From Bacillota bacterium (GTDB taxonomy: Bacteria; Bacillota; Peptococcia; Peptococcales; Peptococcaceae), in the NCBI GenBank assembly GCA_023443145.1, contig JAEZVS010000053.1, positions 1-17,256 on the forward strand: DNA of 17,256 bases, given 5' to 3'. Every line of letters starts with the position of its first letter. Position 1 is the stretch's first letter. Positions 1 to 6,148 of the stretch are shown one piece after another. The notes under the pieces were generated by a model. That model was not told where the DNA came from, did no database searches, and worked only from the letters and a program-made list of their open reading frames with translations. Both the position numbers and the translations under genes were made by a program.

Positions 1-936
1 GGCATGATTTTGTCCGCTTGGATGGACCGGCCTCTCTATGCTGCGGGCCGCCTTTTCTTCCAAAGTGAAGACCCCTTTCATCCGGAAACACTCTTGGTAC
101 AGAGCAAAGAACCACTGGCCATGATGACGCACTGTTGCGTACATTTAAACCGTGATGTGAACGCGGCCTATACCTACAGTGCGGAACGCGATCTGGTGCC
201 TCTGGCCTTCACCGATGGTAAAGAGGCAACGCATCTTCTGGCAGAACAAGCCGGTCGGGATCCGAGCACACTTTTGTCCGGCGAGCTGATTTTGCAACCC
301 CGAGAAGCGGCCACCGTCTTTGCAAACGATATGATCTCTGCACCGCATTTGGACAATCTGGGCATGGTGGCGGCCGGCATCTCCGCATTTTTAGCGGCTG
401 ATGGCGGTGGATGCAGTCAAGTGCTTGCGGTTATGAACCACGAAGAAATTGGTTCTGCCAGTGCGGAAGGCGCCGCTTCTCCGGCGTTGGCCGACTTTTT
501 ACGCCAAGCATCTGACGCCCTTTACGGTGAAACGCATTGGCCGGAAGTGCTTGCTGAAAGCTTTGCCATTTCAGCGGATCAGGCCCATGCCCATCATCCC
601 AATTATTTGGACAAGATGGACACCCAGCATGCACCGGTGATAAACGGCGGTCCGGTGGTCAAGATAGCGCCGGGCGGCGCTTATGCCACCGACGGCTCCG
701 GTGTTGCTGTATTGCGCGTGTTGGCAGAGCGTGCCGGCGTGCCGCTGCAAACCTACCACAATCGTGCCGATGTGCGGGGCGGCAGCACATTGGGCCCCAT
801 TCTAAGCCGCCATCTCACCATGGCCGTGGCCGATATCGGCAACCCTATCTTGGCCATGCACTCGGTGCGAGAATTGGGCGGACTGCGCGACCAGGAAATG
901 ATGATTCGTCTGCTAAAAACCTTCTATGAATCATAA
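1..936 (+). CDS. M18 family metallo-aminopeptidase, 5' end outside the window
   Basis: This is a zinc aminopeptidase of family M18 (aspartyl aminopeptidase / ApeB type), which removes N-terminal, often acidic, residues from peptides in the cytoplasm. Family motifs appear in order: SWMDRPL-like text near the start (AWMDRPLYAAGRLF), SAPHLDNLG with a metal-binding Asp (about 331-363), NHEEIGS with the catalytic Glu pair (about 436-456), SADQAHAHHPNY (about 571-606), GGPVVK, ATDGSG, NRADVRGGSTLGPI and the C-terminal MHSVRELGGLRDQE with the last metal His. About 310 residues are present against roughly 430 usually, and the reading frame is open at base 1. The ATG at base 4 is therefore almost certainly an internal Met, and the missing part would carry the first metal-binding His. 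The gene ends in TAA and is followed by a strong terminator, so it is the last gene of its transcript. Family assignment is firm; substrate preference is inferred. Confidence 0.95.
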   Translation, partial: GMILSAWMDRPLYAAGRLFFQSEDPFHPETLLVQSKEPLAMMTHCCVHLNRDVNAAYTYSAERDLVPLAFTDGKEATHLLAEQAGRDPSTLLSGELILQPREAATVFANDMISAPHLDNLGMVAAGISAFLAADGGGCSQVLAVMNHEEIGSASAEGAASPALADFLRQASDALYGETHWPEVLAESFAISADQAHAHHPNYLDKMDTQHAPVINGGPVVKIAPGGAYATDGSGVAVLRVLAERAGVPLQTYHNRADVRGGSTLGPILSRHLTMAVADIGNPILAMHSVRELGGLRDQEMMIRLLKTFYES

Positions 937-1046
937 AACCGCGTTAAGATACCGGATGACAGAGGCCATATTTATGAATATATGATGAATAGAGCAACAA
1001 TTGTCCTCTAAAGAAGATGCAGCGAAAAATGACGCATATGAATGAT

Positions 1047-1104
1047 ATTTCTCATAAGAAAGAGAGTGTGATTTTTCACACTCTCTTTCTTATGAGAAAT
1101 TTTT
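1047..1104 (+). terminator. Very strong terminator hairpin, 25-bp perfect stem
   Basis: Bases 1047-1071 and 1076-1100 are perfect reverse complements (25 bp) around a TTTT loop, followed by a T run at 1100-1104. It lies 110 bases after the aminopeptidase stop and just before the XRE promoter, so it should end the aminopeptidase transcript. The stem is longer than most intrinsic terminators. The 110 bases before it contain only AT-rich sequence with no gene I can support. Confidence 0.85.
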
Positions 1105-1116
1105 AAACAAAAAAAT

Positions 1117-1179
1117 GGAAAGTTTACTTTACATCACGTGTCTTTTTTGGTATACTGAGCCATGGAAAGTAAACTTTCC
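1117..1179 (+). promoter_or_regulatory. XRE gene promoter with two palindromic operators
   Basis: A near-consensus promoter is readable: -35 TTTACA (1128-1133), a 17-base spacer, and -10 TATACT (1151-1156), with the start of transcription expected near 1163. Two copies of the 12-base palindrome AAAGTWWACTTT flank it. AAAGTTTACTTT (1119-1130) overlaps the -35 box, and AAAGTAAACTTT (1166-1177) lies just after the expected start. The second is extended to GGAAAGTAAACTTTCC. Centres are 47 bases apart. The natural reading is autorepression by the XRE protein encoded next; that is inference. Confidence 0.8.
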
Positions 1180-1196
1180 AAAAGGAAGGAGAGAGC

Positions 1197-1394
1197 ATGA
1201 AAAACCGATTAGAAGAACTTCGCAAACAGAGAGGCATCAAGCAAGAAGAGCTGGCAATGGCGCTTGAAGTATCCCGTCAAACCATTGGCTCTTTGGAAAA
1301 CGGCCGCTACAATCCATCCATTCAGTTGGCCTTTAAGATCGCCCGATATTTTCACATGACGATTGAAGAAATATTTATTTACGAGGAGGAGTGA
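1197..1394 (+). CDS. Small XRE/Cro-CI family transcriptional regulator
   Basis: This 65-residue DNA-binding protein is essentially a single helix-turn-helix domain. The recognition region reads QEELAMALEVSRQTIGSLE (about residues 16-34), followed by NGRYNPSIQLAFKIARYF and the usual IEEIF ending. The length and the NGRYNPSI signature match the minimal YozG-like XRE regulators found beside small membrane proteins in Bacillota. The start is the ATG at 1197, preceded by GGAAGGAGAG. Its stop is followed two bases later by the ATG of the interrupted membrane-protein gene, so the two are or were co-transcribed. Two copies of AAAGTWWACTTT around its promoter suggest that it represses itself. No effector domain is present, so what it responds to cannot be read from sequence. 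Confidence 0.93.
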   Translation: MKNRLEELRKQRGIKQEELAMALEVSRQTIGSLENGRYNPSIQLAFKIARYFHMTIEEIFIYEEE

Positions 1395-1396
1395 AA

Positions 1397-1816
1397 ATGA
1401 AAAACAGGATCAAAGATTATACTATTTCTCTCATCGGCTTGGTTTTATTGGCTTCAGGATTGTTTCTCGTGAAAACAATCGACAATCCATAGGGAATCAT
1501 GAGAGCATGCCCTTATATATGCATCGCTATCGGCTCTGGTCTTTTTGGACAGGGTATGGGTCATATCGTATCTGCATACGCGCTTAAAGATGCCATCCAT
1601 TTAAAGAAGCAACTGGAGATTGAAAAGCATGACGAGCGCAACATCCTGATTGCAAACAAGGCTAAAGGAAGAGCGTTTGAGGTGATGACATTTGTCTTTA
1701 GCGCTTTGATGCTATCATTTGCTCTCATGGGGATTGATATGATCGCCGTCCTTTTATTAGTTTTTGCCTATCTCTTTGTTCAGGCATCTGCCATATATTA
1801 TCGTAATAAAGTATGA
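1397..1816 (+). pseudogene. Small membrane protein gene interrupted by an in-frame TAG
   Basis: Reading from the ATG at 1397, two bases after the XRE stop and preceded by GAGGAGTGA, gives 31 residues with a hydrophobic segment (ISLIGLVLLASGLFLV). TAG then occurs at 1490-1492. The same frame continues without a break to TGA at 1814-1816, giving a further glycine-rich membrane segment (CIAIGSGLFGQGMGHIV), a charged stretch with DERNILIANKAKGRAF, and two more hydrophobic helices (VMTFVFSALMLSFALMGI, MIAVLLLVFAYLFVQA). Repaired, the product would be about 139 residues with four membrane segments. It resembles small DUF-type membrane proteins carrying a DER..I...A...A motif (DUF2178-like), though I am unsure of the family. 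CAG to TAG is the simplest single change. A shorter 105-residue product could start at ATG 1499, but only a weak AGGGA precedes it. TAG ends other genes here, so recoding is unlikely. Confidence 0.7.
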
Positions 1817-1880
1817 AAAAATGATGTGAATGTTTAAGACCATCATGGATTGTCTAAGCCATATAAACTTTTCTGTTACG

Positions 1881-1922
1881 AAAAAAGCTGCCCTGTCTTC
1901 AAATAGACAGGGCAGCTTTTTT
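1881..1922. terminator. Bidirectional terminator between convergent transcripts
   Basis: Bases 1881-1897 and 1906-1922 form a perfect 17-bp inverted repeat with an 8-base loop. The left end is A-rich and the right end T-rich, so the hairpin with its T run works on both strands. It ends the XRE/membrane-protein transcript from the left and the lutABC transcript from the right. Confidence 0.9.
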
Positions 1923-1955
1923 GTGTATCACCTGATGCCGTATGCGAATGATTTT

Positions 1956-2675
1956 CTAGTCATTTAAAATGATGTAAGTGAGGTTGATGGGGCCGTGTAC
2001 CCCAACCACACGCACCAATTCAATATCCACGGTGGAAGAAGGACCGGAGATATGAACCACGGCACTGGGGAAGTTCTTAGGATCTTTGCGATATTCTTCC
2101 GTCAGATACGCCATTGATTGCGTCATGCGCGGTACGATGGTGGAGCGACGCACCACAGCAATGTGGGTGATGGGTAAAAGGCCTACGCTACGGCCGCTTT
2201 CGCGAGTCATCGGCTGAAGCAGCGTGCCGGTTTCAGCAATGGCCATGACGGGGAAGGTAATCCCCAAATTGGCATCTTGAGCGTTGTTGATGTTGAATTC
2301 GCGGCTTTCGTCCGGTTCCCAAGCCACAAAGGAAAGGCCGTCTTTGCCGTTGGCTTCATCAAATTTTTTCTGAATGCCGTATTTTTCCATTTCTTCCACT
2401 TTGGGATAGATGAGCTTACCGCCGCCCCAGTCTTTGATGGCTTCCATCACCACGTCGGCCAAGTTGTCGGGGGTTGCTTCGGTATAGCGAATGGAAAGGG
2501 CATCGCATTCTTTTTTGAACATCTCAATGACTTCGTCTTTAGAGAGGTCCTGATACATGGTGACCTGTGGTCCTTTAGAAAGATCGGGCGGATCCACATG
2601 GGTGGGCACCGTATCGCGGCCCAACGCCCGGGAGACATTTTTAATAAATTCTTTTTTGTGGGTATCGTTTAACAT
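1956..2675 (-). CDS. lutC: LutC, LUD-domain subunit of the L-lactate utilization complex
   Basis: This 239-residue LUD-domain protein is the third subunit of the LutABC system, which oxidises L-lactate to pyruvate through iron-sulfur proteins in the cytoplasm. The family core is present: a helical N-terminal part, MAIAETGTLLQP, the LLPITHIAVVRRSTIV segment, and the C-terminal signature HISGPSSTVDIELVRVVGVHGP. Length matches the family (about 220-240). Its start lies three bases beyond the lutB stop, so the two are translationally close, and it is the last gene before the bidirectional terminator. It ends with TAG, which shows that TAG is an ordinary stop in this genome. LutC alone cannot be distinguished from other stand-alone LUD proteins by motif, but the A-B-C order settles the name. 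Confidence 0.93.
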   Translation of the reverse strand: MLNDTHKKEFIKNVSRALGRDTVPTHVDPPDLSKGPQVTMYQDLSKDEVIEMFKKECDALSIRYTEATPDNLADVVMEAIKDWGGGKLIYPKVEEMEKYGIQKKFDEANGKDGLSFVAWEPDESREFNINNAQDANLGITFPVMAIAETGTLLQPMTRESGRSVGLLPITHIAVVRRSTIVPRMTQSMAYLTEEYRKDPKNFPSAVVHISGPSSTVDIELVRVVGVHGPINLTYIILND

Positions 2676-2678
2676 GAA

Positions 2679-4118
2679 TCAGCGCCCGCCTTTCTCTTGT
2701 TCTTTTTTGTGTTTTTTGAACCAATCACGGAATTTACGGGACTGCATCAGATCCATATCCCGGCTTTGGGTCCAGTCGCGAACCACAGGGAGTTTCTGAT
2801 TGGCTTTGAGGCGTTCGCCGCCGCCCAGCATTTTCATAGCCGGTGCGGCCACTTTTGTGCCCATATCGTAGAGGCGGCTGTTGGACAGACCCAATCCGGC
2901 TGCGGTGAAGATGCTCTTTTCGAGAGCCCCCATGAGTTTTTCTTTTTCAACAATCAGCTGGCGGTGACGTAAGAGCATTTCATGTAGAGGAATCTTCACA
3001 GGGCAGTGGTCGGTGCAGGCGCCGCAAAGAGTGGAGGCATAAGGCAAATATTTGGCGTGCTCATAGCCTACCAAAAGCGGGGTGAGTACGGCACCCATCG
3101 GTCCCGGATAGATGGAGCCGTAGCCATGGCCGGTGATATGACGATAAACCGGGCAAATGTTTAAGCAAGCGCCGCAGCGAATGCAACGCAGCATTTCGCG
3201 GAATTCGCCATTTAAGATTTTGGAGCGGCCATTGTCGATGATGATGATGTGCTGTTCTTCCGGACCGTCCACTTCGTCGGCTTTTTTGGGGCCGGTGGTC
3301 AAAGAGAAATAACTGGTGATTTTGGCACCGACGGAAGCGCGTACCATCAATTCCATGAGGGCATCCAGACATTCAAAGTTGGGCAGGAGACGTTCCATCC
3401 CCAGCATGATGACTTGCACTTTGGGCAAGCTGGTCACCATGCGGCCGTTCCCTTCATTGGTCACCAAGGTGGTGGTGCCGGTTTCTGCCACTGCAAAGTT
3501 ACAACCTGTGACACCCACATCGGCAGCGAGGAATTTTTCACGCATGTAACGGCGCGCAAAATGGGTGAGTTCTTCCGGATCTTCGGTGCCATTGTAGCCG
3601 GTTTGACCGAAGAGGGTTTTGATATTGAAACGATCTTTATGGAGCGCCGGAACCACAATGTGAGAAGGCGGATTCCAGTCGTTCAACTGTAAAATCATTT
3701 CAGCCAAGTCGGTTTCATAAACTTCGACGCCTTTTTCAATAAGCGGGCCGTTAAGACCGATTTCTTCGGTCATCATGGATTTGCTTTTTACGCAGGATTT
3801 GGCGCCGGCAGCCTGGAAAATTTCCACAGCTTGCTGTACCGCTTCTTTGTCGGTCTGAGCAAAGTATACTTTGGCGCCTGCTTTTTCGGCGTTTTCCGAA
3901 AATTGAGTGAGATAATAGTCTAAGTTGGCAAGTACATGGTCACGAATGGCCGCCGCCTGGGTGCGAAATTCTTCCCATTCGGGCACACCGGCCACGATGT
4001 TCACACGCTTGCCTTGGAACATATCTTGAGCGGTTTCAATGGCCTGATGTTTAAAATCATCGGCCAAAGCGTTGGTTACCCGTTCTTTAAACGGTTTTGT
4101 ATCATAAATAATAGCCAT
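2679..4118 (-). CDS. lutB: LutB, iron-sulfur subunit of the L-lactate utilization complex
   Basis: This 479-residue protein combines an N-terminal LUD domain (including VAETGTTTLVTNEGNGRM) with a C-terminal ferredoxin-like region. The cluster ligands are clear: CIRCGACLNICP (C-x2-C-x2-C-x3-CP) and, further on, CGACTDHCP. Together they suit two [4Fe-4S] clusters that pass electrons from lactate oxidation. HGYGSIYPGPMGAVLTPLL between them is typical of LutB/YkgF. The start is the ATG at 4118, preceded by AGGAGG; 16 bases separate it from the lutA stop. Length matches the family (about 470-480). The physiological electron acceptor is not visible here, and no lactate permease lies in the window. 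Confidence 0.96.
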   Translation of the reverse strand: MAIIYDTKPFKERVTNALADDFKHQAIETAQDMFQGKRVNIVAGVPEWEEFRTQAAAIRDHVLANLDYYLTQFSENAEKAGAKVYFAQTDKEAVQQAVEIFQAAGAKSCVKSKSMMTEEIGLNGPLIEKGVEVYETDLAEMILQLNDWNPPSHIVVPALHKDRFNIKTLFGQTGYNGTEDPEELTHFARRYMREKFLAADVGVTGCNFAVAETGTTTLVTNEGNGRMVTSLPKVQVIMLGMERLLPNFECLDALMELMVRASVGAKITSYFSLTTGPKKADEVDGPEEQHIIIIDNGRSKILNGEFREMLRCIRCGACLNICPVYRHITGHGYGSIYPGPMGAVLTPLLVGYEHAKYLPYASTLCGACTDHCPVKIPLHEMLLRHRQLIVEKEKLMGALEKSIFTAAGLGLSNSRLYDMGTKVAAPAMKMLGGGERLKANQKLPVVRDWTQSRDMDLMQSRKFRDWFKKHKKEQEKGGR

Positions 4119-4134
4119 GGTTTCCTCCTAAGCC

Positions 4135-4872
4135 TTAGCGGCAGTTCAGCACTTCGGCAATGTGCATAACTTTGATGGGACGGGGCAATTGTCCCAAGTC
4201 GTCCATGCGCTCTAAGCGGCCGGCAATATTCATAAGGCATGCCTGGTCGGCGCCGCAAAGGATGTCGGCACCGCTTTCTACCACATAGCGGGCTTTTTCA
4301 GCCACAATTTGCTCAGAGATATCCGGTTGTTTCACCGAGAAAGTACCGCCAAAACCGCAGCAACGATCGGCACGGTTCATTTCCACATACTCCACGCCGT
4401 GCACGTTTTGTAGAAGAGTGAGAGGCGGTTCGGCCACACCTAAGAGACGGGTGGCGTGGCAACTTTTGTGGAACGTCACTTTCTTGTTGAGACGAGCGCC
4501 TACATCGGTGACACCCAACACATTAACGATGAAATCCGTGAATTCGTAGAGCTTGTCGGCCATGCGCTGTGCACGCATCTGCCATTGAGGCTCATCGGCC
4601 AGAAGATTGGCATATTCGTGTTTCATAGCAAAAGCACATGAACCGGAGAGGCTCACAATGCATTCGGCATCTTCAAAAGCAGCAATGGTGTTTTTCATAG
4701 CTGCCTTTGATGCTTGCACATAACCGGAATTGATGAGCGGCTGACCGCAGCAAGCCTGTTTTTCCGGAACTGTGATGTCACAGCCGAGGCGTTCTAAAAC
4801 CTCTACTGCCGCAATGCCAACCTGGGGATAGAACATGTCCACCATACATTGCGTAAACAAATGAATTTTCAT
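4135..4872 (-). CDS. lutA: LutA, CCG-domain subunit of the L-lactate utilization complex
   Basis: LutA/YkgE-type protein of 245 residues with two CCG (cysteine-rich) domains, the first gene of the lactate-oxidation operon. The domains show as [11 protein letters not shown] with the downstream [12 protein letters not shown], and as [11 protein letters not shown] with [13 protein letters not shown]. In heterodisulfide reductase and glycolate oxidase relatives such motifs bind iron-sulfur clusters. I place the start at the ATG at 4872, giving [12 protein letters not shown], because this matches the usual N-terminus and a GGAAGGTG sequence lies just upstream. A GTG at 4920 in the same frame would add 16 polar residues unlike the family. 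The gene leads lutA-lutB-lutC and has its own near-consensus promoter about 115 bases upstream. Confidence 0.95.
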   Translation of the reverse strand: MKIHLFTQCMVDMFYPQVGIAAVEVLERLGCDITVPEKQACCGQPLINSGYVQASKAAMKNTIAAFEDAECIVSLSGSCAFAMKHEYANLLADEPQWQMRAQRMADKLYEFTDFIVNVLGVTDVGARLNKKVTFHKSCHATRLLGVAEPPLTLLQNVHGVEYVEMNRADRCCGFGGTFSVKQPDISEQIVAEKARYVVESGADILCGADQACLMNIAGRLERMDDLGQLPRPIKVMHIAEVLNCR

Positions 4873-4956
4873 ACAAACACCTTCCTCTTTCTTGGGATGA
4901 CTCCCTGTTGTTCGCTTCACACAACAATCATAATAAAAATTAAAATGATGACATTA

Positions 4957-4992
4957 GACACGAAACTATTATAAGACACAAAACCATTATAA
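4957..4992 (-). repeat. Two head-to-tail 18-bp repeats at the lut promoter
   Basis: Units 4957-4974 and 4975-4992 are adjacent with no spacer and differ at two positions. An 18-bp period would place two proteins at about 1.7 helical turns. Each unit carries its own TATAAT. This could be a two-site operator or a chance duplication of a -10 region. Confidence 0.7.
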
Positions 4993-5014
4993 CAAGATGC
5001 GTGATGGATGGCAA
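4957..5014 (-). promoter_or_regulatory. lutABC promoter overlapped by a tandem 18-bp repeat
   Basis: On the minus strand, -35 TTGCCA (5009-5014), a 17-base spacer and -10 TATAAT (4986-4991) form a near-consensus promoter. The -10 lies inside the first of two adjacent 18-bp direct repeats: TTATAATGGTTTTGTGTC (4992-4975) and TTATAATAGTTTCGTGTC (4974-4957), 16 of 18 identical. The repeats cover the -10 and the initial transcribed region, where a repressor would act. The leader to lutA is about 107 bases. Confidence 0.75.
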
Positions 5015-5093
5015 AACATAATTTAATAGAAAATAAGAAAAAATAATGAATACTATTTAAAAAATACATAAAAATAACTTATTTGTCAAATGA

Positions 5094-5126
5094 AGAAAGC
5101 GACTGGCCATTGCAATCGCTTTCTTT
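5094..5126 (-). terminator. Hairpin after the Rrf2 gene, possible terminator
   Basis: Bases 5094-5103 and 5117-5126 are perfect 10-bp reverse complements around a 13-base loop, starting 8 bases past the Rrf2 stop. On the minus strand the stem is followed only by TTCATTTG, a weak T tract; the plus-strand side is richer in T. It may be a weak terminator between the Rrf2 gene and lutABC. The rest of 5015-5093 is AT-rich with no gene. Confidence 0.45.
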
Positions 5127-5134
5127 GTTTGTTT

Positions 5135-5578
5135 TTATTTAATATTTAAAATTTCGTCCAATAAGCCTTGTTGTTCTATGACATCGGCCACACTGACTGT
5201 TTGTAAACGCTGTTCTATTTCTTGTTGAATGCTTTCAAACAGATTGTGCACGGCACATTGGCCGACGAAATTACGCGAACAAGCTGCCGGATTTTTTAGA
5301 CATTCACTGATGGTGAGACTGTCGCCCATGGCGTTGATGATGTCATAGATGGAAATATCTTTGGGATCTTTCACCAAAGCATAGCCACCTTTTTTACCCT
5401 GATAGGAGATCAGAAAACCTGCATTTTTTAAATTGGTGATGATCTTTAAAAAATAGTTGTAAGGGATGTGCATATTGGAGGAGATTTCTTTGCCGGAAAT
5501 GCAGTCGTTTGCACCTTGGTTCGATGCCATGTAAAGCATAATGCGTACCGCGTAATCTGTAGTGATATTTAAAGCCAC
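5135..5578 (-). CDS. Rrf2-family regulator with a three-cysteine cluster
   Basis: This 147-residue Rrf2-family winged-helix regulator shows the usual ITTDYAVRIMLYMA N-terminus, a helix-turn-helix around ISGKEISSNMHIPYNYFLKIITNLKNAGF, and the GKKGGY wing (residues 61-66). Cys93, Cys100 and Cys108 (ECLKNPAAC...GQC) sit where IscR and NsrR hold an iron-sulfur cluster, with slightly longer spacing, so redox, NO or iron-sulfur sensing is plausible but unproven. The start is GTG at 5578, with AAAGGTGG about 11 bases upstream, because this gives the family's standard N-terminus. It reads in the same direction as lutABC, just upstream, with its own promoter, and is the likely lut regulator. Lut operons described in Bacillus use a GntR-type LutR, so this pairing is unusual. 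Confidence 0.92.
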   Translation of the reverse strand: MALNITTDYAVRIMLYMASNQGANDCISGKEISSNMHIPYNYFLKIITNLKNAGFLISYQGKKGGYALVKDPKDISIYDIINAMGDSLTISECLKNPAACSRNFVGQCAVHNLFESIQQEIEQRLQTVSVADVIEQQGLLDEILNIK

Positions 5579-5647
5579 ATTCCTCTGCCACCTTTCCTCT
5601 GAACAATTTGCCGGACATAATAATACCTACTAAGTCACATTGATATC

Positions 5648-5685
5648 ATCATACATGGAATGCAGAGCTTTGACAATAGTCAAAG
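5648..5685 (-). promoter_or_regulatory. Rrf2 gene promoter with an inverted repeat at the -35
   Basis: On the minus strand, -35 TTGTCA (5671-5676), a 17-base spacer and -10 TATGAT (5648-5653) each match consensus at five of six bases. An inverted repeat CTTTGACAATAGTCAAAG (5668-5685; 7-bp arms, 4-base centre) covers the -35 and is placed for autoregulation. A partial look-alike, TGACATTAGACA (4949-4960), lies next to the lut promoter repeats. Confidence 0.65.
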
Positions 5686-5751
5686 ATGTCTATATTGAAA
5701 AAATGGCTAAAAAGACTTTCTTCAACGTAGATTTTGCAGTGCATAAAAATA

Positions 5752-5778
5752 TAAAAAAATGCACCGAAGTCGGTGCAT
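5752..5778 (-). terminator. tRNA-Gly terminator
   Basis: Just after the tRNA on the minus strand, an 8-bp stem (ATGCACCG, 5778-5771, with CGGTGCAT, 5766-5759) and 4-base loop are followed by a run of T residues. It is a classical intrinsic terminator starting two bases past the tRNA 3' end. Confidence 0.9.
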
Positions 5779-5780
5779 AA

Positions 5781-5850
5781 GCGGATGATGGGAATCGAAC
5801 CCACGTATTCAGCTTGGGAAGCTGATGTTCTACCATTGAACTACATCCGC
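5781..5850 (-). tRNA. tRNA-Gly (anticodon CCC)
   Basis: The minus strand folds into a full cloverleaf of 70 bases. The acceptor stem is GCGGATG with CATCCGC, perfect. The D arm is GTTC-AATGGTA-GAAC. The anticodon stem is TCAGC/GCTGA with loop TTCCCAA, placing CCC at positions 34-36. The T arm is GTGGG-TTCGATT-CCCAT, with one G-T pair. It decodes the glycine codon GGG. No 3' CCA is encoded, so CCA must be added by the tRNA nucleotidyltransferase. The gene is solitary, with its own promoter and terminator. Confidence 0.95.
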
Positions 5851-5878
5851 AATAAAAAGATATATCGTGTGTTTTTTA

Positions 5879-5907
5879 AGTATACGTGTTCAGGTGGCAT
5901 TTGTCAA
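5879..5907 (-). promoter_or_regulatory. tRNA-Gly promoter
   Basis: On the minus strand, a perfect -35 TTGACA (5907-5902), a 17-base spacer and -10 TATACT (5884-5879) place the start of transcription about 20 bases before the mature tRNA. It is among the best sigma-A-type promoters in the window, as expected for a tRNA gene. Confidence 0.88.
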
Positions 5908-5950
5908 ATTTTTTATAAGGTGTTCATATGGATGAAGGTTTGCTGCGTTT

Positions 5951-6148
5951 TTGACGAGTGCCATTCGGGTAGAACAAATAAAAGGAGATCATAATACAAT
6001 TGCTGATTCAAAACGGCCTTGTACCTCGATGAACGTCATCGCTTGTAAAGAAGGAAAACTGTTCTTAGACAGCATTGGCGTAAATCACTTGAACGGGACC
6101 ACATCTTTTATTAAAATAGAGAAAAGGAGGGATTCCAATGATCAGTGA
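5951..6148 (+). other. Doubtful 65-codon frame before the repeat-peptide gene
   Basis: The interval 5908-6088 has no convincing gene. One open frame runs from TTG 5951 to TGA 6148 and contains MNVIACKEGKLFLDSIGVN. It has a rare start codon, no ribosome binding site at the TTG or the internal ATG, and overlaps the next gene by 11 bases. An AGGAG at about 5983-5987 is followed by no usable start apart from a short TTG frame, and ATGGATGAAGG at about 5929 opens only eight codons. It may be a leader region or gene remnant. Confidence 0.2.
6089..6117 (+). promoter_or_regulatory. Possible promoter of the repeat-peptide gene
   Basis: TTGAAC (6089-6094), a 17-base spacer and TAAAAT (6112-6117) could drive the small gene at 6138. 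Transcription would then start only about 14 bases before the ATG, almost at the ribosome binding site. The -35 is a moderate match, so an upstream start is also possible. Confidence 0.45.

Noticed and set aside
4..6. ATG at base 4 as the true start of the aminopeptidase
   Set aside because: The frame is open to base 1, no ribosome binding site is visible, and about 120 N-terminal residues of the family are missing, so it is an internal codon of a gene cut by the window edge.
1490..1492. TAG read as an amino acid (amber recoding)
   Set aside because: lutC (1956-1958) and the ATC-hydrolase-family gene (10537-10539) use TAG as their normal stop, and no suppressor system is visible.
3249..3692. 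147-codon plus-strand frame inside lutB
   Set aside because: It is antisense to clear LutB motifs and shows no recognisable protein features.
4873..4920. GTG start at 4920 for lutA
   Set aside because: It would add 16 polar residues not found in LutA. The ATG at 4872 has a better ribosome binding site and the family N-terminus.
6001..6040. Amidohydrolase-like fragment (LIQNGLVPR) in the gap before the repeat peptide
   Set aside because: The match is under ten residues in a short frame ending at once in TGA; too little to support a pseudogene.
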